A DNA stretch of 64,000 nt from JACVRW01 sp963765135 (GTDB taxonomy: Bacteria > Actinomycetota > Thermoleophilia > Solirubrobacterales > Thermoleophilaceae): NCBI GenBank assembly GCA_963765135.1, contig CAVXUX010000007.1:310001-374000 (forward strand), in the 5' to 3' direction. The notes below the pieces were generated by a model, which was not told the origin of the DNA, did no database searches, and saw nothing but the letters and a program-made list of their open reading frames with translations. Shown here one piece after another: positions 43,981 to 54,338 of this stretch (position 1 is its first letter; every line of letters starts with the position of its first letter). A program made the translations under genes and the position numbers.

Positions 43981-45269
43981 TTGTCACGAGTACGTTGGCT
44001 CGCACTGCTCAGCTGCCTGATGGGCCTCTTTGCATTCACCGTTGCCGCCTGCGGCAGCGATGACGACGAGGGCGATGCAGGCCGGCGGCGGCGAGGGGAT
44101 CTCGGGTAGCACCCTGACGATCTACTCCAGCCTCCCACTTCAGGGAACTTCGAAGGGGCAGTCCGAGGCCGTTATCTCCGGTGAGAAGCTTGCTCTCAAG
44201 AACGCCGGAAACAAGGTCGGCAAGTACACCATCAAGTACGTCTCGCTGGACGACTCGACAGCACAGAACCCCGGCACGGCGGACGAGGCGCAGACCGCGT
44301 CGAACGCCCGCAAGGCCGTGCAGGACGAGTCGACGATCTTCTACCTCGGGGAGTTCAACTCCGGAGGCACGAAGGTCTCGCTGCCGATCCTCAACAAGGC
44401 CGGCATTCCGCAGATCTCGCCGTCGAACACCTACGTGGGTCTGACGACGGACAAGCCGGGATCCGAGCCGGGCGAGCCGGACAAGTACTACCCGGCCCAG
44501 AGCCGCACCTACGCGCGCGTCGTGCCGGCTGACGACATCCAGGGCGCCGCGCTGGTCACGACGATGAAGGAGGACGGCTGCAAGTCGCTCCACATCTTCA
44601 ACGACAAGACCACGTACGGCGCAGGCCTGGGTCGCAACATCGAGCTGTCCGCCGAGGCACAGGGCCTCAAGGTGGAGGGCAACGACGGCACCGACCGCAA
44701 CGCCCCGAACTACCGGTCGCTCGCGGCGAAGGTCAACGCCGACTGCTTCGTCGGCTCGGGCGTGACGGGCGAGAACTACGTCCAGGTGTTCAAGGACGTG
44801 GCAGCCGCCAACCCGACGGTCAAGCTGTACGGACCGGACGGCGTGGCCGAGGAGGCGTTCACCAACCCGGCCAAGGGCGGTATCCCGGCCGACGTGGGTG
44901 CCCGCACCAAGATCACGGTGGCGACGCTTGGGCTCGAGGAGTTCAAGAAGCGCAACAACGCCGAGGCCGAGAAGTTCTTCACGGACTACGAGAAGGCAGT
45001 ACGGCGTCGCGCAGCCGGACCCGTACGCCATCTACGGCTACGAGACGATGGCGCTGGCCCTGGCCACGCTCGAGGCCGTTGGCGACAAGGCCAACGACCG
45101 CGAGGCCGTGCGGGCTCAGCTGCTGGAGAACACCAAGGACCGCGAGTCGGCCCTCGGCGTCTACAGCATCGACGAGAACGGTGACACGACGCTCACCGAC
45201 TACGGGCTGTACACCATCAAGGACGGCCTGCCGACCTTCCAGAAGGTCATCAAGGCTCAGGCAGGCTAG
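43981..45269 (+). CDS. livK: Branched-chain amino acid ABC transporter substrate-binding protein (two frameshifts)
   Basis: Lipoprotein receptor of the Liv importer, about 428 aa. Signal peptide with lipobox (GLFAFTVAACGSDDD); core LTIYSSLPLQGTSKGQSEAV, FYLGEFNSGGTKVSLPILNK, AGIPQISPSNTYVGLT, TYARVVPADDIQGAALV, DCFVGSGVTGENYVQVF and YGPDGVAEEAFTNP; C-terminal YAIYGYETMALALATLEAVG. Shifts near 44080 (after the acidic linker) and 44997 are single extra bases. TTG at 43981 is fixed by the AGGAGG 4 nt upstream. The binding ligand is assumed from the family. Confidence 0.9.
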
Positions 45270-45294
45270 GCGCTAGAGCCGAGCCGAGCTGCAA

Positions 45295-45328
45295 GATAAG
45301 GGGCGGGTCGCAAGACCCGCCCCTTATC
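45295..45328 (+). terminator. Strong GNRA-loop hairpin between livK and livH
   Basis: A perfect 15-bp stem, GATAAGGGGCGGGTC / GACCCGCCCCTTATC, capped by the tetraloop GCAA. No T-run follows. It probably stops most transcripts after livK or protects the livK mRNA 3' end, giving more binding protein than permease. Confidence 0.75.
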
Positions 45329-45330
45329 GG

Positions 45331-45338
45331 TATAGGAT
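45331..45338 (+). promoter_or_regulatory. -10 element of livH
   Basis: TATAGGAT directly after the hairpin; the nearest start TTG 45354 has a weak GAGGGA upstream. An independent promoter for livHMGF is plausible. Confidence 0.4.
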
Positions 45339-45353
45339 CGCGACCGAGGGAGC

Positions 45354-46416
45354 TTGGAAGCCGCATCTGTCACAGGCGCGCCGTCTAGGCGGCGCTCGGA
45401 GGCCGTCAGGGAATTCATCTCTCAGTACGGCCTGATCGCGATCCTGCTCGTGCTGCCCGTGGTCTACGGGATCCAGGACCTCTCCGACGACGGCAACCTC
45501 AACCGGCTCGGCAACAACCTCGTCGAAGGGCTCTCGAACGGCGCGATCCTGGCGCTGATCGCGCTCGGCTACACGCTGGTCTACGGGATCATCGAGCTGA
45601 TCAACTTCGCCCACGGCGAGGTATTCATGCTCGGCTCGCTCACGGCCGCGGCCCTGTACGCCCCGTTCGGGCTCACGCCTCAGACCGGCACCGGTGGGCT
45701 GATCCTCGGCCTCGGCGCGATCCTGATCATCGCGATGCTCGCCAGCGCGTCGCTCAACGTGATGATCGAGCGGGTGGCCTACCGGCCGCTGCGGATCGGC
45801 GCCCAAGCTGGCGCCGCTGATCACGGCCGTCGGGATGTCGTTCGTGCTGCAGAACGTCGGCATCCTCTGGATCGGCGCCTCGCAGGTGGCCATCCCGGAC
45901 CTGCTCGGCTCGCAGAAGCACCTGTTCGACATCTGGGGCGTGACGGTCACGCGCGGCCACGTGCTGGCGATCGCCGTGACGATCCCGCTGGTGATCCTGC
46001 TGACCAGCTTCGTCGCCCGCAGCCGCCTGGGCAAGGCGATGCGCGCGACCGCGCAGGACCCCGAGGCCGCCCGGCTGATGGGCATCAACGTCGACACGAC
46101 GATCTCGCTGACCTTCCTGCTCGGCGGCTTGATGGCCGGCGCCGCCGGCCTGATCAGCGCGCTCTACCAGACCTCGATTTGGTACTTCCAGGGCTTCTCG
46201 GCCGGGCTCTACGCGTTCACCGCCGCCGTGATGGGCGGCATCGGCAACATCCGCGGGGCCGTGCTGGGCGGCTTCATCATCGGGATCATCCAGGGCATCT
46301 CCGACAACCGGATCGGCAACGACTGGACGCCGGCGATCGTCTTCGTCTACCTCGTGATCATCATGGTCTTCCGCCCGCAGGGGCTGATCGGCGAGGAGAC
46401 CAGGGAGGCCGGATGA
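45354..46416 (+). CDS. livH: Branched-chain amino acid ABC permease LivH (one frameshift)
   Basis: Inner-membrane permease subunit, about 353 aa with about eight helices. Family motifs: GLSNGAILALIALGYTLVYG, ELINFAHGEVFMLG, IERVAYRPLR, then after one extra base near 45806 ITAVGMSFVLQNVG, ARSRLGKAMRATAQDPEAAR, LMGINVDTTISLTFLLGG and AVMGGIGNIRGAVLGG. The start is TTG 45354, 25 nt after the hairpin. The stop overlaps livM (ATGA). Confidence 0.92.
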
Positions 46417-47601
46417 GCAGGGTCGCTCAATGGCGTCATCACCGCGCGCACCCCGCTCGTGATCGGGGTGCTGGGGGCGATCGCCGTGGCCCTGTTCCCG
46501 CTGTTCAGGCCCCCGCTCGACGGCCTCACCAACGACGCGATCCTGGCGCTCGCCTTCGTCGTGATGGCGCTCGGGCTGAACCTCGTGGTCGGGTTCGCCG
46601 GCCTGCTCGACCTCGGCTACGTCGCCTTCTACGCCTTCGGCCTGATGGTCACGGGCTGGTGGGCCTCCGACTTCTACTCGTCGGTCAACGACGAGAAGGG
46701 CATCCACGTCGGCACGAGCGACTTCGTGTCGAACCTGCCCGGCATCCACCTCAACTTCCTGCTGCTGATCATCGGCGCGATCGTGATCTGCGCGATCGCC
46801 GGAATCGTGATCGGATTGCCGACGCTGCGCCTGCGCGGCGACTACATCGCGATCGTGACGCTGGCCTTCGGCGAGATCATCGGCCGCGTCTTCGCCAACG
46901 GCGACGAGATCACGATCTTCGGGGACAACAAGCTCTCCAACGGCCGCCAGTCGATCTCGCCGATCGACCAGATCAACCTGCCGTTCTTCGGCGAGTACGA
47001 CTCCGCCTTGAACCTGCGCCCGTACTACTGGACCGTGTTCGCGCTCGTCCTGGTGGTGCTGTTCGTGAACTTCCGCCTGCGCGACTCCCGGCTCGGGCGC
47101 GCCTGGATCGCGCTGCGCGAGGACGAGGTGGCCGCCGCCAGCATGGGCGTGCCGCTCGTGAAGACCAAGCTGCTCTCCTACGCCGCCGGTGGCGCCTTCG
47201 GCGGCATCTCGGGCGCCTTTCTCGGGCCTTTCTACACCAGCATCAACGCGAACCAGTTCCAGTTCGGCTTCTCCATCTTCGTCCTCGCGATGGTCATCCT
47301 CGGGGGGCTGGGCAGCATCTGGGGGGTGGTGCTCGGCGCTGTCGCGCTCAGCTTCGTCAACTACTGGCTGATCCCCGACGTGCTCGACGGCGAGTTCGTG
47401 CGCGACAAGCTCGACTCGCTCGGGCTCGACTTCTCGTTCACCGAGGTCACCTTCGGCGTGTTCGGCTTCCTGCTCGTCCTGATGATGGTGCTGCGGCCCG
47501 AGGGCCTGCTGCCCGAGCGCAGACGCAAGCTCGAGCTGACGACCCCGGGCGAGGGCGGGCTCGAGGAGCCGGGGGAGATCCTCGAGGTGCGGCGGACATG
47601 A
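46413..47601 (+). CDS. livM: Branched-chain amino acid ABC permease LivM (one frameshift)
   Basis: Second permease subunit, about 395 aa. Codons from ATG 46413 give MSRV; after one extra base near 46425 the frame continues LNGVITARTPLVIGVLGAI into FVVMALGLNLVVGFAGLLDL, PTLRLRGDYIAIVTLAFGEI, LREDEVAAASMGVPLVKTKL and LGGLGSIWGVVLGAV. The gene ends with a charged tail (RRRKLELTTPGEGG). A start at ATG 46459 is possible but loses the overlap with livH. Confidence 0.92.
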
Positions 47602-48402
47602 GCACCGGCAACGGCTCCGCCGATGCGCTGCTGGCGACCGAGCACGTGACCAAGGCGTTCGGCGGCCTGGTGGCCGTCGAGGACGTCTCGTTTTACGTCA
47701 AGCCGCGCTCGATCGTCTCGATCATCGGCCCCAACGGCGCGGGCAAGACGACCTTCTTCAACATGCTGACCGGGCTCTACAAGCCCACGCTCGGCCGCAT
47801 CGTGTTCGGCGGCACCGACGTGACCGGGACGCGGCCGGACATCATCACGTCGCTCGGGGTCGCGCGCACGTTCCAGAACATCCGCCTGTTCAGCGCGATG
47901 ACGGCGACCGAGAACGTGATGGTCGGCCAGCACGCGCGCATGAAGGCGGGGCTGTTCGGCTCGATCCTGCGCCCGCCGTCGGTGCGCCGCGAGGAGGTCG
48001 AGGTGCGCGACAAGGCGCGCGAGATGCTCGCCTACGTCGGGCTCGCCGAGAGCCACTTCGGCCAGATGGCGAGCAACCTCTCCTACGGCGACCAGCGCCG
48101 CGTCGAGATCGCCCGGGCGCTGGCCTCGGACCCCGCGCTGCTGCTGCTCGACGAGCCAACCGCCGGCATGAACCCGCAACGAGTCGGCCCGGCTGACCGA
48201 GTTCATGGAGCAGCTGCGCGAGGAGCGCGCTCTGACGATCCTCTTGATCGAGCACGACATGAAGGTCGTGATGGGGGTATCGGAGCGGATCACGGTGCTC
48301 GACCACGGCACCAAGATCGCCGAGGGCCAGCCCGAGGAGATCCGCGCCAACGATCGGGTGATCGAGGCCTATCTCGGCAAGCGCGAGGGGGGCCAGGGCT
48401 GA
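47598..48402 (+). CDS. livG: Branched-chain amino acid ABC ATPase LivG (one frameshift)
   Basis: Cytoplasmic ATPase subunit, about 267 aa. Walker A IIGPNGAGKTTFFNMLTG, Q-loop region ARTFQNIRLFSAMTATENV, signature NLSYGDQRRVEIARALA (SYGDQ in place of LSGGQ, normal for LivG), Walker B LLLLDEPTAGMNP. After one extra base near 48179 come EFMEQLREERALTILLIEHD and the H-loop. ATG at 47598 overlaps livM. Confidence 0.93.
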
Positions 48403-49109
48403 TGGCCCTGCTCGAGCTCCACGACATCCACACCTACTACGGCAACATCGAGGCGCTCAAGGGCATCTCGCTGGAGGTCGACGACGGCGAGGTGGTCACC
48501 CTGATCGGCTCGAACGGGGCGGGCAAGTCGACCACGCTGCGCTCGATCTCCGGTCTCAACCCGCCGCGCGAGGGCTCGATCCAGTTCGAGGGCAAGGAGA
48601 TCGGCGAGACGCCCGCCCAGGACATCGTCCGGCTCGGCATCTCGCAGTCGCCCGAGGGCCGCCACTGCTTCGCGCGCATGACCGTGCGCGAGAACCTCGA
48701 CCTGGGCGCCTACCTGCGCCGCGACAGCAACGTCGAGTCGGACCTCGAGCGCGTCTACGAGCTGTTCCCGCGCCTGAAGGAGCGCGAGCGTCAGAAGGCG
48801 GGAACGATGTCGGGCGGCGAGCAGCAGATGCTCGCCATCGGCCGCGCGCTGATGGCCAACCCGAAGTTGCTGCTGCTCGACGAGCCGTCGATGGGGATCG
48901 CGCCCGTGCTCGTGGAGCGCATCTACGAGACGATCGTCGAGATCAACCGCCAGGGGACGACGATCCTGCTCGTGGAGCAGAACGCGAACTACGCGCTCGA
49001 GGTCTCCAAGCGCGCCTACGTGCTCGAGACCGGTGCGGTGGCGCTTGCGGACAACTCGGACAAGCTGCGCGACAACCCCGACGTCCAGAAGGCGTACCTC
49101 GGCGCATGA
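48402..49109 (+). CDS. livF: Branched-chain amino acid ABC ATPase LivF
   Basis: Second ATPase subunit, 235 aa, no frameshift. DIHTYYGNIEALKGISLEV, Walker A IGSNGAGKSTTLRSISG, signature GTMSGGEQQMLAIGRALM, Walker B LLLLDEPSMGIAP and H-loop TTILLVEQNANYAL. ATG shares one base with the livG stop (TGATG). The next small gene overlaps its stop by 4 nt (ATGA). Confidence 0.95.
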   Translation: MALLELHDIHTYYGNIEALKGISLEVDDGEVVTLIGSNGAGKSTTLRSISGLNPPREGSIQFEGKEIGETPAQDIVRLGISQSPEGRHCFARMTVRENLDLGAYLRRDSNVESDLERVYELFPRLKERERQKAGTMSGGEQQMLAIGRALMANPKLLLLDEPSMGIAPVLVERIYETIVEINRQGTTILLVEQNANYALEVSKRAYVLETGAVALADNSDKLRDNPDVQKAYLGA

Positions 49110-49381
49110 CCCTGCTCGCGGCAATGGGAGCGAAGGCGCTGTACCTGCTCTACGTCTGGCTCGCCTCGGCGATCGTGGCGTCGTACCTGTCCGAGCGCAA
49201 GGGCTACGGCAGCAAGCTCGGCCTGGCCTTCGGGCTGCTTCTCAGCGCGATCGGCGCCGTGATCTGGCTGATCGTCCCGGCCCGCGCCGACTCGCGCTGG
49301 AAGCTCCAGGGAGCGTTCGGCAGCGGCGGCAAGACGGTGGCGGAGGCGCGTGCCGAGCGCGAGGGCGGAGGGGAGGGCTGA
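49106..49381 (+). CDS. Small membrane protein downstream of liv genes
   Basis: A 91-aa protein with two predicted helices (ALYLLYVWLASAIVASYL and LGLAFGLLLSAIGAVIWLIV) and a charged, Gly-rich tail (AEARAEREGGGEG). No family recognised. Coupled to livF by an ATGA overlap, so it is made with the importer; a role in permease assembly is a guess. Confidence 0.65.
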   Translation: MTLLAAMGAKALYLLYVWLASAIVASYLSERKGYGSKLGLAFGLLLSAIGAVIWLIVPARADSRWKLQGAFGSGGKTVAEARAEREGGGEG

Positions 49382-49382
49382 G

Positions 49383-49729
49383 GTGGACGCTGGGCCCTCT
49401 ACTTCCCGCTGATCCTCGCGGCGGCCGTCTTCGCGATCATCTCGGCGTCCGCCGGGGTGATGGCCGGGCGCGGCAACGAGGCCCGCGCCGAGCGCCTGCG
49501 CGACGCCGGCTTCGTGCTCCTGGTGGCGGCCGGGGCGTGGGTGGTCGTGCTGCTGCTGCTCGCTCTGATCGAGCAACCCGACGACATCGGCGATCTGCTG
49601 CTGATTACCCTTGTGATCGTGGCGTTCTTCGTGCTCCTCCTGCTGGCGCTGTTCGGCCTGTCGCTGTTGGTGGGGCGGCTCGGCCGCGGTGCTTCACGCC
49701 GCAGGCGAGTCACCACCGACGAGCTCTAG
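49383..49729 (+). CDS. Three-helix membrane protein (frameshifted at the start)
   Basis: About 115 aa. From GTG 49383 the first codons read VDA, then the frame changes near 49390 to WALYFPLILAAAVFAIIS, followed by a loop and helices FVLLVAAGAWVVVLLLLALI and LLLITLVIVAFFVLLLLAL, ending with a basic tail (RRRRVTTDEL). A start at ATG 49457 in the second frame is the alternative and would lose the first helix. No family recognised. Confidence 0.55.
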
Positions 49730-50349
49730 TGGCGCCGCCGGCGCAGCCGGCCGACCGTTACGAGCCGCTCCCGGGGCTGCTCGGGCTGCCCGGGTTCCTG
49801 CTGCGCAAGCTGTCGCCGCCGGCCCGCAAGGTCGTGCTCGCGGTCCTCGCGCTGCTGGCGGCTGCGGGCGTCGTCGCGGTGATCGTGTTCGGCCCGCGCA
49901 TCGCCGAGTCGAACCGCGAGCGGGCCGCGGAGCAGCGGCGCGCCGAGCGCAAGGCGCAGGCGGCCGAGCTGGCGCGCCTGCGGGCCGAGCAACGTCCGCG
50001 CACGGGCACGATCGCGGCCGGCGGAGCGATCCCCGGCGTCGAGGCGGCGATCACCCGCGACGCGCGGGCGCGGGTGGCCAGCGGCGAGCTGCCGACGCCG
50101 GCACTGCGCACCGACTGCCGTCCGGCCGGCCACGACGCCGCCGAGCGCGTGCTGCTGAGCTGCACCGCGGTCACGAGCGACGTGCCGGCGACCGAGACCA
50201 CCCGGGGTGTGATGATCGGCTACCCGTACCGCGCGGCGGTGGCCCCGGCCAGCGGCCGCTACGGGCTCTGCAAGATCAGCGGGCGCCCGGGGGAGGGGTC
50301 GCTCACGCGGCGCGTGGAGATCCCGTTGCCGAAGGCCTGCGGGGGTTAG
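49729..50349 (+). CDS. Single-pass membrane protein of unknown function
   Basis: A 206-aa protein. A short cytoplasmic segment (YEPLPGLLGLPGFLLRKLSP) is followed by one helix (VVLAVLALLAAAGVVAVIVF), a charged coiled-coil-like stretch (NRERAAEQRRAERKAQAAEL) and an outer domain with three Cys (TDCRPAG, LLSCTAVTS and YGLCKISG) plus a fourth at the C-terminal KACGG. It may contain disulfides. GTG at 49729 shares the last base of the previous TAG. Last gene of the liv-linked run; stop overlaps the convergent epimerase gene. Confidence 0.65.
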   Translation: MAPPAQPADRYEPLPGLLGLPGFLLRKLSPPARKVVLAVLALLAAAGVVAVIVFGPRIAESNRERAAEQRRAERKAQAAELARLRAEQRPRTGTIAAGGAIPGVEAAITRDARARVASGELPTPALRTDCRPAGHDAAERVLLSCTAVTSDVPATETTRGVMIGYPYRAAVAPASGRYGLCKISGRPGEGSLTRRVEIPLPKACGG

Positions 50350-51256
50350 CGCCCGGTCGCGTCGCGCAGGGCGTCCTCGAGGTCCGGGCGCCGGAACACG
50401 TAGCCCAGCTCGGTCAACCGTGCGGGGATCGCCCGCTGGCCGGTGGTGACGATCATGGCCATCTCGCCATAGAGCGTCCTCACGGCCAGGCCCGGCACCG
50501 GCGCGAACGCCGGCCGGTTCAGGACCCGACCGAGCGCGCGCGAGAACTCCCTGTTGGTGACCGGCTCGGGAGCGGTCACGTTCAGCGGCCCGCTCGCGGC
50601 CTCGTTGTCGATGGCGAACAGCTGCGCGCCGACGATGTCGTCCAGGTGCACCCAGGGGAAGTACTGGCTCCCGCCGGCGACCGGGCCCCCGAGGCCGAGC
50701 TTGAAGAAGGGCAGCATCTTGCCGAGCGCGCCGCCCTCCGACAGCACCGGGCCGGTGCGGGTCAGGGCCACGCGCAGGCCGAGCTCGGCGGCGGCGCTCG
50801 CCTCGGCCTCCCAGTCGACCACCATCCGTGCGACGAAGTCGTCGCCCGGCGGGGCGCTCTCGTCGAGCGGCTCGTCTCCGCGTACCCCGTAGAAGCCGGC
50901 GCCCGACTGCGAGACGAGCACGCGCGGGCGCTCCGGCTCGGGCAGCGCGCGCAGGCCGGCCACGAGGTTGCGGGTGGTCAGCACGCGCGACTCGCGGATC
51001 TCGCGCCTGGCCTCGTCGCTCCAGCGCTGCGCGATCGTCTCGCCGATCAGGTGGACGACCGCGTCGTGCCCGCTCAGCGCCGCGGCGGGGGGCGGCTCCT
51101 GCTTGGGCTCGGCCCACTCCTCGGCCGGCACGCCAAGGCTGGCCGCGGCACGCTCGGCGTCGCGCGACAGGGCCGTGACCTCGTCGCCGCGCTCGCGCAG
51201 CTCGCTCACCAGCGCGCTCCCGATCGTCCCGGTGGCTCCGGTGACCGCGACTCGCA

Positions 51257-51257
<1 letters not shown>
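50346..51257 (-). CDS. TIGR01777-type NAD(P)-dependent epimerase (YfcH-like)
   Basis: Extended short-chain dehydrogenase/epimerase relative, 303 aa. Rossmann start VAVTGATGTIGSALVSELRE, HDAVVHLIGETIAQRWSDEA, the ESRVLTTRNLV segment, SQSGAGFYG and the C-terminal FPWVHLDDIVGAQLFAID and GPLNVTAPEPVTNREFSRAL. All are hallmarks of the YfcH/SulA-like group, whose substrate is unknown. GTG at 51257 overlaps the malic enzyme stop by one base, so the two are co-transcribed. Confidence 0.87.
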
Positions 51258-52708
<1,451 letters not shown>

Positions 52709-52753
52709 GGGTGAGCGATGATACGGCCGCCCGTCCTCGGGTAAGGCGGTCCC

Positions 52754-54292
52754 ATGACCGCTCGCCGCCTCGTCCCCGTCCTGCTCGCCGCCCTCCTGCT
52801 CGCCTCGCCCGCCGCCGCCGCGGCCCGAGGGGGCGCGCCGACTCCAGGGGCGGACGGCATCGGCGACCGGCTCTTCCCGCAGCTCGGCAACGGCGGCTAT
52901 GACGCCAAGCACTACGACCTCGCCCTCACCTACCCGTCGAGCGCACCCGAGCAGGACGTCTCCGGGAAGGTGACGATGGTGGCGCGCTCGACGCAGGCGC
53001 TCTCGAGCTTCGATCTCGACTTCTCCGGCGACTCGGTCGCCTCCGTGCGGGTGAACGGGCGCGGCGCCGGCTTCGAGCGCCTCGGGCAGGAGCTCGTGAT
53101 CACGCCGCATCGGCCGATCAAGCGCGGCGCCAGGTTCATCGTGTCGGTGAGCTTCGTCTCCGGGCCGTTCACGCCGGCGCCCGACAACGACCTGCCGTTC
53201 GGCTGGTTCACGACCGTCGACGGCTCCGTGACCGCCGGCCAGCCGGACCAGTCGCGCACGATCTATCCGGTCAACGACCACCCGGCCGACAAGGCGAGCT
53301 ACACGATCCGCTTCGACGTCCCGGAGGGCGTAGCTGCGGTCGCCAACGGCGAGCTGCGCTGGACGTCCACGCGCGGCGGACGGACGCGCTCGGCTTACGA
53401 GATGAGGGAACCGATGGCGTCCGAGCTGATCCAGCTGGCGGTGGGCCGGCTCGACGTGATCCAGCGCGGGTTCGTGGACGGCGTCCGGGTGCGCGACGTC
53501 GCCCCGAGCGCGCTCGCTCCCCAGCTCGAGGGCGCGCTCTCGCGCACGCCCGACCACCTGCGGTGGATGACCGACCAGGTCGGCCGCTACCCGTTCGACA
53601 GCTACGGGGTGCTCGCCGCCGACCAGAACTTCGGCTACGCCCTCGAGACCCAGACGCTCTCGCTGCACCCCGCGTTCTTCCTCGCGCCGGAGGTGCCTCT
53701 GTCGGCCAACGAGCCGATCATGGTGCACGAGCTGGCGCACCAGTGGTTCGGCGACAGCGTCGCGCCCGAGCAGTGGAGCGACGTGTGGCTCAACGAGGGT
53801 CACGCGACCTGGTACGAGTGGCTCTACGGGGACGAGTTCTTCGTCGACGTCGAGCCCGGCTACGACTTCGTGCCGCGCATCCAGGAGGCGTACTCGCACG
53901 GCGACCAATGGCGCAAGCAGTACGGGCCGGTCGCTGTGCCGTCGTCGAACGACCTGTTCGACCTGTTCAGCCCCAACGTCTACGACGGCGGCGCCGTGGT
54001 CCTCTACGCGCTGCGCCAGGTGATCGGCGAGCGTGCCTTCGTGGAGTTGGAGCGCCGCTGGGCGAAGCAGAACGCCGGGTCGTCGGTCGGGACGGACGAC
54101 TTCATCGCGCTCGCGTCGCGCGTGGCCGGGCGCGACCTCGGCCCGTTCCTGCGCGACTGGGTGTACGGAACGGAGACGCCGCCGATGCCTGGCCACCCGG
54201 ATTGGGCCGTGCTCCCGGCGGACACGCCGCTGTCGGCCGCGAAGGCGGCCGGGGCCGCCCGCACGTTCGAGCGCATGTTGCGGAAGCACTGA
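52754..54292 (+). CDS. Secreted M1 family zinc aminopeptidase
   Basis: Gluzincin peptidase, 512 aa. Signal peptide (LVPVLLAALLLASPAAAAA) then the M1 beta domain (KHYDLALTYPSSAPEQDVSG) and catalytic domain. The exopeptidase motif reads FGYALETQT in place of GAMEN, zinc motif MVHELAHQWFGDSV (about residue 325) and third ligand in VWLNEGHATWYEWLYG. The C-terminal helical domain of large aminopeptidases is short or absent. It acts outside the membrane. Divergent from the malic enzyme gene, 45 nt between starts. Confidence 0.9.
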   Translation: MTARRLVPVLLAALLLASPAAAAARGGAPTPGADGIGDRLFPQLGNGGYDAKHYDLALTYPSSAPEQDVSGKVTMVARSTQALSSFDLDFSGDSVASVRVNGRGAGFERLGQELVITPHRPIKRGARFIVSVSFVSGPFTPAPDNDLPFGWFTTVDGSVTAGQPDQSRTIYPVNDHPADKASYTIRFDVPEGVAAVANGELRWTSTRGGRTRSAYEMREPMASELIQLAVGRLDVIQRGFVDGVRVRDVAPSALAPQLEGALSRTPDHLRWMTDQVGRYPFDSYGVLAADQNFGYALETQTLSLHPAFFLAPEVPLSANEPIMVHELAHQWFGDSVAPEQWSDVWLNEGHATWYEWLYGDEFFVDVEPGYDFVPRIQEAYSHGDQWRKQYGPVAVPSSNDLFDLFSPNVYDGGAVVLYALRQVIGERAFVELERRWAKQNAGSSVGTDDFIALASRVAGRDLGPFLRDWVYGTETPPMPGHPDWAVLPADTPLSAAKAAGAARTFERMLRKH

Positions 54293-54338
54293 CCGATCCG
54301 CGGGCCGAAGCGGGGGGTCGCGTCGATACGGTTAGGCC

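Noticed and set aside
45354..49109. Single 1251-codon frame that would fuse LivH, LivM, LivG and LivF
   Set aside because: Arises because frameshifts place the start of livH and all of livF in the same frame; separate overlapping genes fit the family.
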